From: Gigaspora margarita
Lineage: Eukaryota; Glomeromycota; Glomeromycetes; Diversisporales; Gigasporaceae
Length of the DNA: 64,000 bases
NCBI GenBank assembly: GCA_009809945.1
Contig: WTPW01000764.1
Location: 157,595 to 221,594, forward strand
Direction of reading: 5' to 3'
Both the position numbers and the translations under genes were made by a program. Shown here in pieces: positions 35,600 through 47,384 of the stretch. The notes beneath the pieces were generated by a model. The model did no database searches. It was not told the origin of the DNA and was given only the letters and a program-made list of their open reading frames with translations. Within the stretch, counting starts at the first letter, position 1, and each line of letters starts with the position of its first letter.

Positions 35600-37160
35600 T
35601 GATGCTGAAGTTGAATATCCTAGATATTTTTGATGCCATATATATTATGGTTAAGCATAGTGCTATTAGGTGTTGTTCTAGGAAGTTTGGCTTTGTGTTT
35701 TGCAATTGTTAAGTATTTGGACAAGATTTTGTTGCATGTAGTTTGTGAAAGGACTATATTGTGAATGCGGTATTCTAAGATAGGTANTAATATNGTATTA
35801 ATNATATAAGTAGCTTGTTTGTNAGTAATTTGTTTAGTTTGNAATATATTGGCCAAGTCAAAAATTTCTTGAAGGATTAATTTAGATTGTATGTTATACT
35901 TAAGATTTGCTATGAACTAGCTTTCTAGAAATTTAAAAGGCACATTTGATGGCTGAGTAGAAATAGTAGAATTCATAAAGGGTAATTGTAGTACATGTTT
36001 AGTATTAGATGTGAGTATAGATTTTTGTGGATTAACTTGTATTTGTGCTATTGTGTAAAAGGATTTAGCTATTTGTAAATTTGTTGCAATTGTTGAAAGG
36101 ATTGGGCAAGCCATAGGGTATCATCCATATATGCTAAAACTGATGCTAAGATTTGCATTTTATGTGAGTTAGGTTGTAGTATATGAGATGTCCAGATAGT
36201 TGAGATTGTATATCCTGAATAGGATGTAGATATTTTGTGAATAAGGGGTCATAATAAATGCACCAAAAGAGTGGGGTAATTGTTTCTCCTTGATCAATTC
36301 CATCTTGTACAGAATAAGGTAGTGTTAGTCCAAAGTTTGTTATGACTTGGTTAGAGTGATTAGTAAGAAGATCAGTAAGAATTTGAATAAGCTGAGATGG
36401 CATTTGGATTCTATAGAGTGCTTTAGTAAAAAGGTCTAAGTTTACAGAATCATAAGCTTTGCTCATATCCTGTGATAGTATCCATATTTCCCGTTTGTTG
36501 CATGTAGCATCCTCAATAAAGTTATTAAGTATATGAATAGAAATGTTAGTACAATTGCTAGGTAGAGCAATATAGTTATAAGGATTTAAAATTTTGTATT
36601 TGTAAATATGCTATTGAGGTGATTGGTAAGGATTTTAGTATAGACTTTTTTAATGTGTTTAATGAGGCTGATAGGTTGAGTATTGTGTAGATTACCATCA
36701 AATGTTTGTTTTTTTAGAAATTGGAAAAATGCAACCGTTTTTTCATTGTTTGGGGATATGTCCAGTAGATAAGCATTTGTTAAAAAGAGTAGTAATAGCT
36801 AATAGTGCATTAGGACCAATATGTTTTAGCATTTCATAGCTAATTCCAGATGGTCCACATGCCTTATTGTTAGGTAGTTGATTAATGGTTCATGTTATTT
36901 CTTCTAATGTTATAGGATCAAGTGCAGTAGAGTACCATTGAGAGTTTACAGATTGTAGTAGTAAGTAGTCATTATACCATTGCTGATTGAAGATTTCTTG
37001 GTTATAAGGCCAGTATAAAGTCCATTGTTGAAAGTATTGTTGTATATGGCTCTTAATTTGGGTAGGGTCTGTAATTAGATCATTGTTTGTTTTAATGTTA
37101 TCAAAATAAACAGGATCTGTATGACGGTTAAGAATGCTATTAATCATTTTGGTAGAATTG
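35600..37160 (-). pseudogene. LINE reverse transcriptase region, broken
   Basis: Translated in pieces on the minus strand it shows RT landmarks: NNKACGPSGISYEMLKHIG (near 36800-36860), MSKAYDSVNLDLF (motif A, 36420-36466), GIDQGETITPLFW (motif B, near 36270-36310) and YMDD (36120-36131, the catalytic box) within AYMDDTLWLAQS. Stops and frame changes between these pieces, and Ns at 35780-35850, mean no functional protein. Confidence 0.85.
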
Positions 37161-37620
37161 GTAAGAAGTCTATCACATCTGTTAGAAATAGCAGTATTGA
37201 TGTGTTCTCTTAGGAATTTTGCATTTTCGAGGTTGTGAACATTATATAAAGTTTTCCAGATCTGTTTTGTATCTAAGATCTATTGTGCTAAGTATTGTTT
37301 GTTAGAGGGTGGGAGATCAATTTGAAGATTGTGTTTTTGGTTAATATATTGAATTTTGTTATTAAGATCAGATGGGATAGGCAGGTTATTATGTATAAGG
37401 TTTTTAGTTTGATATATAATACTGCCAATTGTTTTAAGATCATTATGCAGCTCTGTTGCCTTGGGTGTAAATGTGTGATAAAAGTTGCAGACTATAAATT
37501 TTTTGTTAGAGATAATCTGAACTGCTGCCTGAACAATACTAGTTTGAATTTGATGCCATAACTTTTCTAAAGAGCTATCAGTATTGGAGATAGAAAGTAT
37601 ATTATAGACTAAGGTTGTGA

Positions 37621-38775
37621 TTAATTTGATTTGAAAATTCTTTCCAAGTTTCTTTGGTCATTGCTTTGTAGTTGATTGCTTCTAGTTTTGTGATGAAGTT
37701 TGTTAGATAGAGCAAAAGGAAAAGCCCATTGAGAAAGCAAGATTAAATGATCACTATTAGTAGATGTAATTGAACTATGAGTTGAGAATTTTGTTAGAAA
37801 AGGAATTATTGAATCATAAGCACAAATATAGTCAATTCTACTAGAGTATNNGCTACTTGTCCAAGTNTGTTCTAANTTATTTGTNTGGTCAGCAAGATCA
37901 TACATATTATTNTTGTGAAGGAAANAAAAGATTTGAGTTTTGGCTATATTAGATGTTGAGAAAGTAGACGCTGCATTAAAGTCTCCTAGGATAATGGGAT
38001 GAATATTGGATGATAAAGCTTGCTGAATCCATTGAATTGTAGCCTGTTGAGTATTATTTCTATAGATTTGATTTGTAGATGAGAGGTATATAGAAATAAT
38101 TCTAAATTTAAAGTCATGTTTAAAATAAAGATCAATAGCAATAGCACCTCCAGGGTGGCTTAGTATTTTATAAACATGAGATTTGATAGAGTTGTGTAGC
38201 ATAATTGCAGTGCCTTCTGCAGAGTTGTCTAAGCTAGACCAGTAATAAGTAAAGTGATTTGTGTTAAGGAATTTGTTAGATTTGTTAGATGAAATTTTGG
38301 TCTCTGTAATGCCAATAATGTGTAGGTTATGCTGTAAACAGTATTCTTCCCAAAGTTGCCGCTTGGTAATTGTATTGTAACCCTGAACATTGTGGGTAGC
38401 AATATTAAGTTGTAGAGTATGATTATTATTTGATATATAGTTGTTAGTAGTTATTGGGTAGTTATTGTTTNCTGCATAGTTATTAGTAATTACTGATTCC
38501 TCTATTATTTCTGATTCTGTATAGAACTCAGAAGGATATACTGGTATAGATAGAGAATTGGTATTTGTAGTTAGTGAGCTATCACTAGNAGGAGGTGTAG
38601 GGTAAAANAAGTCATCAATAGANNTTGGTAATTNAAAATTGTTATTACTGAAGCTCAAGTTGGAACTAGTAAATGATTTGAGTTCAAGTTTGTAAAAAAC
38701 ATGTAAATCATCAAAGGGTGAAAAGAAGTGACCTGGCAGAAACTTTTCATATGGCAAATAAATATGTGCTTCCAT
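37621..38775 (-). pseudogene. LINE endonuclease domain (APE/EEP type)
   Basis: The 384-codon frame starts at ATG 38773-38775. Endonuclease motifs appear in order: IATHNVQGY (N-terminal Asn motif), IGITETK (catalytic Glu), IILGDFNA (Asp-x-Asn), SSRIDYI and TNSDHLIL (Ser-Asp-His). This enzyme nicks the target DNA for reverse transcription. Several codons contain N. The frame ends before the RT region, which lies in shifted frames downstream, so the polyprotein is broken. Confidence 0.85.
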
Positions 38776-38790
38776 AAAGTAGTAGCTAAT

Positions 38791-39345
38791 TCATGGGTGA
38801 GGTTTGATTGAAATTCTAATATATTGATTGGAGTAGTACATAGGGTAATTTTCTTGAATATATTCTAAGAAAGAACCTACAGTTTGTGGTGAAGAAAGGG
38901 TTTGTAATCTGTGATGATAAAGGAATTTGTTATAACATGCTATTGGATCATGTATTTCAGAAATATCTGAGTATAGGTTTGTAGAAGTTTCCTCTACCAA
39001 AGGAGTTGTATTGGAATCAGTGCTAGTAGTATCAGTTTTATCTGGTAGCAATTCATCATCAGGATAAGTTGGTATTAAATTGTTATTAATATTAGAAGTT
39101 AATATCTCAGAGGGAGATGATGATATGGATTCTGAGATATTTGGTGTATTGTCTTCTACTGCACTCACTGTATGCCCAGCTTGCATGGCTCCGCAAGATT
39201 CAGAAGTCCTCTGATTAAACGTTAGAAAACTGTCATTATCTAAATCTTCTGGGGAAATAGGCTTTACCACCTGCCTACTTACATCATTTTCTTCACTAAC
39301 TACTAAGGGTGTATCTTTTAGAGAAGTGGTGGCTGCATCTATGGG
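38791..39345 (-). pseudogene. LINE N-terminal frame, unidentified
   Basis: An open frame of about 185 codons runs from the LINE 5' junction to a stop at 38791. The Met at 39360 lies in the duplicated target site, so the element's own start is not visible and the element may be slightly 5'-truncated. The product is Ser/Thr/Asp/Glu-rich (low complexity) in its first two thirds and ends with a more ordered YNKFLYHHRLQTL segment. No RRM or zinc knuckle is visible. The endonuclease frame begins 16 bp further on. Confidence 0.5.
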
Positions 39346-39359
39346 TAGTTGTACTTTCA

Positions 39360-41689
39360 TTAATATAACAAATGCTAAAACTTCTAGAAGTTTCTGTAAT
39401 TCTAAATATCTTTAATCCAAGACAGTGCATTAAATATTTAAAAAAGGTATACATATATATATGAATATTACTAACCATAACTGCAGTGATGATCACCTGT
39501 ACATAATTTGCCAATCAAAATCAGGAACAGGTGTACATGTGAATTAATTTTGTATAACAAAATAAAATATTTTTAAAAAATCGCTTCTAACTAAAAATTT
39601 TGTTTATGAAACTACTTTTTTTTATGCAAAAAAAATCTTTGCTAAATTTTACTATATGGGGGTAAGTCAGTAGAAGGGACAAATCATTTTTAGTAAAATT
39701 TTTTTTAATTTTTAAATTAAAATATCTTGACAACTATTTAATCAAATTTGCTAAAAAATTTTTTATTTTAATCTTGAAATTATATAAAATTAAAATAAAA
39801 AAAATTTATTAAATTTATTAAGATAGTTGTTTAGATGCTGATGAAATTAATTTTACTTTTATCATATTTTACCATATTTCACTATATTTTACTAGCATTT
39901 AAAGTCCTAATGTACTGTGAATACTATGGTTGTTTGTTGATAGAGAGTTATTTCCCAAAGTATTGATGACCAAAGCCTTAACTTATTCACTTGTCAAATA
40001 TAAAATGCCTTATTTGATATGGTTATCTGGATTTTATTTGTTTGGTTTGGTTTTATTTAGATTGTCCCAGGAGAAAATTGTCAGTATTACTATATTCTGA
40101 TTTTTGTAAATCACTACAGTAGGAAAATAGGAACTACTTAAAGCCTGAAGGACAAATATAAAATTAAATTTTTTATGTTACACCTGATCTAGCCAATAAC
40201 CATCAGTTTTCTATTGTTTTAATTGTTTTTTTTGTGGTACAACTGATCTAGCCAATCAGGATTCAGAATTTGTTAACATACGGACATCGGGCGTACTATT
40301 GCTCTACCTGTGAGGTCCTTCGGACAATTATACTATTAAAGCATTCTACATGATTCAAGATTTTATAAACAAATACAAAACTCAAGTACTATGTACATTG
40401 TACCATGATCCTGGTATAAAACCTGAATTGACAAGTATCATCCACACTAATAAAAGAATCTCTCATCATGCAAGACCTAAACATAATGCAATTGACAAGG
40501 ATCGCTAAGATAAAACCCAAAAATCTCATGCTCTTTCCTAAGTGATCAACACATGACCAGCTCAAATGAATTAATAAAAAGGAAATAGACCTCTTAATGT
40601 TGATAGTAATAACCTAAAGAATTGGCAACAATAATAAAAAACTTTCCCAAGACGAAAACACTAGTCTCCTTTCTCCCTAACATTTTCATAATAATTTCTA
40701 TTTTATTTATGATTTCACACTAATGACTGGCCTGTATTATGCAGGCAGAAAATCACCAGCTAATGTTATACAACTCAAGCACACTAATTCACAACCAGGA
40801 GTTATTAAATGCATTTACAAATTAATAAATGCTTATCTCTGGTACATCAGATCAGTTAGCATCCTAAATTGTGACATGCGTAATTCTTTTCGATGTAATT
40901 TAATTTTTTTATTTACGTTGAATATAAAAAATTCATATGCTTTGTTGTTTATGTTTTCAATAATAAATAAGTGGAATAATTTGCATTCGTAAAGTGTTGT
41001 GTAGATTATTCGATGTGAATAAATAAAAATTACGGTTGTTACATAATAGTATTTACAGTTGTTGAATTATAATTAATTCTTCTAGTTATCACGCATGGAC
41101 GGTTCTACTGTAATAACAATAATACCCCTAATTATTTTCTTTAATTTCTAAAGCTTTTTGATAAAAAAAATCCTGTTAGTATCAATAAGATAGTAACAAA
41201 AAAAAAGTGCAAAACTACTTGAATAATTACCTTATCTACACCATCATAATGGAACTTTAACTATCAATAAAGTTCGTGGCAAAAGTTGTTTGATAAATTT
41301 TATCATTTAAATTTCGCAATGAATTATATTAAGCTATGTTCACTGAAGATTTGACTAGTAGGATGAAAAACGTCTTAGTAAGATATGTGTTAAATGGAAT
41401 GAATAAATAAAAATTTGGTAAATATTTTAAAGCCAAAAATTTCTTTTAAAAAAATTTTTTTTTTTTTTAACAATTTACAGATCGTTATGAATCTCAGGTA
41501 ATTCTGATAATCTGGTTGTTATCTCTCGTGTATTGATTACTGGTGTACATGTTATTCGGATGCTTTGATGATTCAATATTAAGTTTAATTTTATCAGCTT
41601 CCAAGAATTGCTTTTAACTTCATTATCTTCATCCTAACTCATCTCGCAAAGCCATAACTAATTATGTTACAAAGAACAGTTGCAGCGGG
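39360..41689. other. Gap with dispersed repeats; no gene supported
   Basis: 39565-39665 is a copy of the AAATCGCTTCTAACT...TTTTACTATAT dispersed module. ACACCTGATCTAGCCAAT occurs near 40175 and ACAACTGATCTAGCCAAT near 40240, resembling ends of related elements. 40280-40720 is less AT-rich but without a recognisable frame. An ATG frame at 40723-40992 (89 codons) has no motif. Confidence 0.45.
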
Positions 41690-42970
41690 TCGTTTTTGTC
41701 CATACATTTCTGGTATTTTTTATCACATTCTGGGCGTATTCCCCCAACAAATTTTTAATGAAAGATTAGTGATAAAAAGTTCACCATCAAATACTCTTTT
41801 TCCAATTTATATTTCATACATGATGACTCCAAAGCCGTAGATATCAGCAGCTTGCATGAACGGTTGACCCATTAAAACTTCAGGCGTTACGTATGGCATA
41901 AAACCATTAATTTCATGGGTTTGACGCAATAAGCCTTTAGTTGCATATCTTCAAACGACAATGTAATCTTTAGATTCATCATCTCTTGATATTTCATGAC
42001 ATTTTAAGAATGATGGACTTTCGTATCTAATTTCGCAATATTTTCAACTGCAATTAAATTAAATTTTAAATAAAAATAAAGCATTATCATCACTTCATTA
42101 ACAAATTCTTGATTACTTAATATTACCTCATCGACAAATTCTTGAACCATGAATCAATTTTAGTGCAGTTGTTGTCCACATCTTACGGTTTTTATCGTGC
42201 CATTACGCGTAATATACAGTCGTAAAGCCGTCTATTCCTATTTCTCTTATATCTTTAAAAAATCCATGATAGTTGATACTTGTCATCATTTAATTTTTGT
42301 TTCAAAATATCATTGACGTCCTCATATGATAATTTGTTTATCCTATAAACACCTCTTATTATTCGATACTAATGATTAGCTTGTTGTATATCTCTCAGAA
42401 CTCTGATTACATTACGATAACAATTACCAACATTTAAAATTGTCAGAACATTGCCTATATCTGCAGTTTTTTTAAAATTCATTTTGACTCCATTTCCATC
42501 AAGATAACAAATTCCAATCATCAACATGCTCCATCACTGCAGATTTTATATGCTTTATGTTCATCCTTTCCAACTCTAATTCCATTAAAACAACAATATC
42601 CAACATCATATACTCCTATAGCGTTCTCCATCTTGCAGATTTTGATAATAAATGAATGCTCTACTGTATTTCATCCTCTACAACTACGTTTCCATATTCA
42701 TAACAATTTCCAACCAAAAGTAATTCTGATAATAAATGAATGCTTTATGTTCATCCTTTTCGACTCTAAATCCCTTTAGAAAACATTAAGCAACCACCAG
42801 AATTATCCATCTCCATAGATTTTTGCTAATAAATGAATGCTTTGAGTTCATCCTTTTCAACTCAACATCCATTAAAATAGCAATCTCCAACTCCAAGCAG
42901 TCCGTTAGAATCACCCATCTCTCCAGAATTTTTGGTATGCTTTATGTCCATTTTGATAAGGGTCTAAATC
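41690..42970 (-). pseudogene. Decayed Sel1-repeat plus protein-kinase gene
   Basis: On the minus strand, 42970-42480 holds about four Sel1-like units with the recurring pieces EKDEHKAFIYYQ and GVGDCYFNG, each about 105 bp apart. Downstream 42260-42140 gives a kinase N-lobe (REIGIDGFTTVYYA glycine loop, then ALKLIHGS with the ATP-binding Lys). 42030-41700 gives the hinge (SKDYIVV, then YATKGLLR) joined directly to a C-lobe piece with TPEV (APE motif, near 41885) and AADIYGFGVIMYEI. The HRD and DFG catalytic segments are absent from between the hinge and APE parts, and there are many stops. Kinase-Sel1 combinations are common in Rhizophagus. This copy cannot be an active kinase. Confidence 0.7.
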
Positions 42971-43487
42971 AAGTGATTTTACATGATTAACAAAATTATT
43001 TTTAATAACTTTATTTTTTAAATGTGTGAAAAAAACAAAAATTTAATTCCACCGTTTAAATAATTTAAACGCAAGAATTTTACTCTTCATATCGCTATCA
43101 GAGTGGTACGTACACTTCAAGAAGCTGATTTTATGTTTTTGCCACAAGTAAAATTGAGTTCAATAAGGATGCAAATAGGCACAATAAACACTCTTTTACT
43201 GCCAAATTTTTGTTTCAAAGGATGTCAATAGAATTTCATTAGTCAACAGAGCAAGAAAGATACACTTCCGGGAGATAGCAGAGAAAGTCCCGATTACTAA
43301 TCGATGCGTTAAATGACCTCATGCAATATCACGCGCTTTTGATTGTCAATTCATTGTGTCAAAATTTGGTTTGTGTCACATACGTACGTATTTATCCGAA
43401 TATTGAAGGTCATCAGTTCATTTTTTACTCTCAACTATTAAATATTATAAATTTTTTTTTTTTTTTTTGAAATAATATTTAAAAATA
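42971..43487. other. Upstream region of the secreted Ish1-like gene
   Basis: No repeat was identified. A TTATAAATTT stretch about 40 bp before the ATG at 43488, followed by a long T-run, may be the core promoter. Confidence 0.35.
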
Positions 43488-43989
43488 ATGATTACACGTG
43501 GAATATTTATTTTAAGTCTCTTTTTTTTAATATTTTTTGTGACCCATACTTTTATTAGTGCAACGAAACTATATGGTAATTAAATTTATCAGAAATAAAG
43601 AAAATTAAAAATTTTGTCTAAGAATGATACTATGATATTTTTCTTACATTTTATCACATAATTTTTAAGGCCAAAACGATCCTAGCACTTGGAGTTCACA
43701 AGAACTTAAAGATTGGCTATCAGAGCATCACGTAATTAATAAAGATATTCTAGAAAAGGATCATTTTTTGGCCTGTTTAGTCAATGCTCATAAGGATAAA
43801 GTATCAAAGACAACGAAAAAATCTATGAAAGGTTTTGTAAATTATTCTCATAAGGATAAAGTATCGAAGTCAACAAAAGAATTTATAGAAGATTATTCTT
43901 ATAAGGATAAAGTATCAAGGACAATGAAAAAGTATATGGAAAATTTTGTAAATATTGGATCTTTTAAAAATGGTAAAAAATATTATTAA
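43488..43989 (+). CDS. Secreted small protein with Ish1-like motif and lysine-rich repeats
   Basis: Two exons: 43488-43575 and 43670-43989, with a 94-bp intron starting GTAATT and ending TTTAAG. The spliced frame is 135 codons and phase-consistent. Exon 1 encodes a signal peptide (MITRGIFILSLFF...FISA, residues 1-25). Residues 34-46 read PSTWSSQELKDWL, resembling the Ish1/Msc1-type short helical motif found in fungal stress and nuclear-envelope/ER proteins. Residues 69-124 are three tandem units built on HKDKVSKTTKKxMxxFVN, matched by 51-54 bp DNA repeats, and give a very basic tail. It is likely secreted or ER-lumenal. Its molecular role is unknown. Confidence 0.75.
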
Positions 43990-43997
43990 TATATGTT

Positions 43998-44096
43998 TTA
44001 AAATCAGTACTATAATTTTAAAGCTGTGAATTCGTAATGATATTTCATGTATCAATCAGTATTATAATTTTAAAGCTGTGAATTCGTAATGAATAT
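43998..44096. repeat. Short tandem duplication
   Basis: ATAATTTTAAAGCTGTGAAT + TCGTAATGA occurs twice, about 55 bp apart, just after the Ish1-like gene. Confidence 0.8.
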
Positions 44097-44113
44097 TTCA
44101 AATGTCAATCTAA

Positions 44114-44371
44114 GGCCGTTTGAATTAAAAATTCGTTTAACGTCATCCCCCCACACCAATGGAGCTCCCCTCGACATTAAACAAGCCAATAGAAAACGAG
44201 TATAAAAAATATAAATGAATCACAAAAAAAAAAAAAACCGGGTATAAATGAACCCAAATCAGGTACATTCTGAACCTAATTTAGGTCTGTTTAATTTTAG
44301 TGTTTGTTTACCCCCCCTCAAGCAAATATGAAAAAAAGTGACGTTAAACGAATCTTTAAATTCAAACGGGC
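44114..44371. mobile_element. Harbinger-like MITE, 258 bp
   Basis: Ends GGCCGTTTGAATTAAAAATT and AATTCAAACGGGC are imperfect inverses extending about 35 bp (to CGTTTAACGTCA / TGACGTTAAACG), flanked by TAA on both sides (44111-44113 and 44372-44374). Confidence 0.85.
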
Positions 44372-44385
44372 TAACCTTGAATTAA

Positions 44386-45736
44386 ATAACATTTCAAATA
44401 TCTAATAGTATACTTGTAAATTTTGATTATTTAGCCAAGTTTATTTTTTGGAAGAATCTAGAACTATTCCTTTTATTCTCTATTGTTCTAAAAAATAATG
44501 TCGGTGATAGTATCTACTTTAAATTAATTGTTTGTTTATTGAAATATCAGCTATGTTATATTTTTTTATTTTACGTTCTTCCATCTCTATTCTCTCTATT
44601 CTTTTATGCACTTCTATCTTTATTCTCTCTATTCTTTTATGTTCTTCCATCTTTATTCTCTCTATTCTCTCTATTATTTTATGTTCTTCCATCTCTACTC
44701 TCTTTTTTATTCTTTCTATTTTGTTGTGTTCTTTTACCTCTATTCTTTTTATCCTCTTATATTCAAAAAGATAATATAGATAATGAAGTCTACTTTAAAA
44801 TAGTTGTTCATATATTAAAATATCAACTATACTATATTTTTTTATTCTATGTTCTTCCATCTCAATTCTCTTTATTTTCTTATGTCTTTCAATTACTATT
44901 TTCTATATTTTCTTATGTTCGTGTATTTTCATTCTTTCTATGCTATTTTATTTTATTTAATATTCAATCTCTATTCTCTTTTTGCTATATTATTTTATTC
45001 AAAGTTCTATCTCAATTATTTCTATTCTTTTATGCACTTCTATCGTTATTTTCTCTATGCTCTCATGTTCTTCCATCTCTGTTCTCTTTTCTATTTTCTC
45101 CATTCTGTTGTGTTCTTCCACCTTTATTTCTTTTATTCTCTTATATTCTAAAAAATAATGTAGGTTATAACATATACTTTAAATTAATTATTTGTTTATT
45201 AAAATATATTTTTTTATTCTATGTATTTCCATCTCTATTCTTTTATATTAATTCATGTCTATTATCCCAATTCTCTTATATTTTATCTCTATTCTCTTTA
45301 TTCTCTTATGTTCTTTTATCTTTATTCTCTCTATTATCTCATGTTCTTTCATCTTTATTCTCTTTATCCTTTTATATTCTTCTATCTCTACCTTCTTTTC
45401 TATTCTGTTGTGTTTTTCTACCTCTATTCTTTTCATTCTCTTATGTTCTAAAAGATAAAATAGATGATGATGTCTACTTTAAATTAATTGTTCATTTACT
45501 AAGATACCAGTTGTCCTATATTTTTTTATTCTATGTTCTACCATCTCTATTCTCTTTATTCTCTTATGCTTTTTTATCTCTATACTCTTTATTCTCTTAT
45601 GCTTTTTTATCTCTATACTCTTTATTCTCTTATGTTTTTCCATCTCTATTCTCTTTATTCTTTTATGGTCATCTATCAGTTGGCAACGACTTTCTAATAT
45701 TCTGTATTTTACTTTTAATTGTTTATTATCAAGAAG
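44386..45736 (+). CDS. Long repetitive open frame, possible upstream exon of the RBR gene
   Basis: The frame is open for 1.35 kb but has no ATG. It encodes four tandem units (starting near 44490, 44764, 45146 and 45449). Each begins with a VYFKLIVxLLKYQL-like segment and continues with 11-residue repeats FSLFSYVLPSL (33-bp DNA unit). It ends at a canonical GTAATT donor after CAAGAAG, and splicing to 45832 keeps frame with the RING1 coding exon. The opposite strand reads as a charged 11-residue coiled-coil repeat (MEEHKRIERIE) but is stopped once per unit. Pyrimidine-rich composition alone could keep the + frame open, so coding status is uncertain. Confidence 0.35.
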
Positions 45737-45831
45737 GTAATTTATGCTGAAATTTTAATTAGATATGCTATAACACCATTCTTTTAATGTTATTATACTT
45801 ACATTATTTTAAATATATTTCAAAAAAAAAG

Positions 45832-46693
45832 TAAGAAAGGAATGTATTATATGTACGGAAGATGTTGGCCTGATAGCATTTTTAAATATTACAGACCAAT
45901 GTTATCATGAACGTAGAATATGTAGTGAATGTGTTGGAAAATATATCAAGCATGAACTTGAAGATAATGGAAATGTTAGAATTGTATGCCCGGAAGATGG
46001 ATGTACTGAAATATTAGATCAGAAAGATGTAAAAAAATTTGCAAATGAGGAATCATTTAGACGGTATGCTTATTGGAATTAATATAAATTATTTTTTATT
46101 TTCTTTGAAGTAATAATGCACATATACCTTTGTGACAGGTATGAAAGATTTACGCTAAAATTTGTATTATCCCAAATTCCTACATTTCAATGGTGTCTAA
46201 ACCCAAATTGCGAATCAGGACAGGATCATTATCAAGGAGGTAAATTAAATAACTGATAAACATCTAGCTCATAGTCTTTCTTGTCAACTCTATAACATTT
46301 GAGTTTATTTCCTTAAAGACAAACTTCCTATAATGACCTGTAATTCATGTGGGCAAAAATCCTGTGTTGTGCATGGACATCCGGTTGATGATGTGTGTAA
46401 AGAATGCATACAACTGCTGGAAGATGAAGAACGCAGAATTCAGGAAGAAGAGTCTGAATCCTATGTGAGTCAATTAAAACAATGTCCAAATTGCGCGAGT
46501 AGAATTGAAAAAAATGAAGGATGTGATCACATGACATGCAGATGTGGACATCAGTTTTGCTGGGTGTAAGATATTTAATTTCATATAGCTTATTGCATTA
46601 TGCATTTTTTTTAATGGCTTTAACTAATTTATTTTATTCAGCTGCATGAACGATTGGGATAAACCGCATAAACCGAATTGTGCGTTTAATTAG
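45832..46693 (+). CDS. RBR (RING-IBR-RING) E3 ubiquitin ligase
   Basis: Four exons, 45832-46063, 46139-46239, 46319-46565 and 46642-46693, are joined by GT-AG introns of 75, 79 and 76 bp with consistent phases, giving about 210 residues from a 5' exon that remains unsettled. RING1 starts CIICTED with CYHERRICSEC. The IBR follows (WCLNPNCES, MTCNSCGQKSCVVH). RING2 reads CPNCASRIEKNEGCDHMTC and RCGHQFCWVCM. The Cys in GCDHM aligns with the catalytic cysteine that forms a thioester with ubiquitin in Parkin/HHARI-type ligases. All metal ligands appear present, so it is probably functional. It acts in substrate ubiquitination; substrates are unknown. No ATG is in frame before 45832, so an upstream exon is required; 44386-45736 is a candidate. 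Confidence 0.85.
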
Positions 46694-47384
46694 TGTTAGG
46701 ATTTTAAAATGCAGATCGTTGTATTATAAGTTTACTACTAATACTAGCATAATTATCGTAATATTAGATTTTTATTAAAATTATTAAGTTGCAATAATAT
46801 TATTAGCGTAAATGTTATGCCACTAGGAATTCAGGAATTGGAACCAGTAAAAGTCCAGAGCTTAAAGTTTTAATGATACGCCAAGGGAACATTCCAGAAA
46901 ATTCTATAGCATTATAATCGTGTTATCGCTGATCAGAATTTTCAGGGGAGTTACTCTGTTACTTTTATTAATAATTCATCAAATTAGGTTTATTTAAATT
47001 TAAGTTCACAATAAAACTTTGCTCCCAGAGTAAAGAACTAGCATATTTGTATTTTTAATATTATGTTCAAAATTCCCGATTCTAGATAAATAAAGGGGAT
47101 GGCTAAAGCCATGTACCTTAAGCGATTTTTTGAAATTTTAGTTAAAATTAGGGTTAGAGCCTGTATAGCATTAGGGTTGGGGTTAGGGTTAGGATGGACA
47201 TTTAGGTAAAATTGCCTTCCCGACATTTTTTATTAATGGCCCAAGACAGGTTTGGAATGCCGTTTTTATGTTCTTGCGTTTTTTTGTTTTTTGTCTTCTT
47301 CAGGCTGATCCGTGTAAATAAAATTTGCGACTCCGGTTGGTTGATTTACACAAAAATGTCACGTGGGTACATGGCTTTAGGATT
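46694..47384. other. Gap with telomere-like TTAGGG run
   Basis: 47140-47195 contains TTAGGGTTAGAG, TTAGGGTTGGGGTTAGGGTT, matching the core of the dispersed module in reverse. Frames at 47038-47427 overlap on both strands and are unsupported. Confidence 0.5.

Larger units (their letters stand above)
32472..39345 (-). mobile_element. LINE (non-LTR retrotransposon), longest copy
   Basis: It is flanked by an exact duplication TAGTTGTACTTTC (32459-32471 and 39346-39358), with its poly(A) tail seen as poly(T) at 32472-32486. In order on the minus strand it has an unidentified N-terminal frame, an APE-type endonuclease, RT, RNase H, a C-terminal CCHC zinc motif and a 3' UTR shared with two other copies. 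About 6.3 kb remains after removing the MITE at 33706-34290. Stops, shifts and Ns show it is inactive. Confidence 0.9.

Noticed and set aside
40723-40992. 89-codon ATG frame
   Set aside because: No motif, repeat conservation, signal peptide or codon bias supports it.
45248-45436. Minus-strand charged coiled-coil frame as a separate gene
   Set aside because: It is stopped once in each tandem unit and is only about 60 codons long; noted as an alternative reading rather than a gene.
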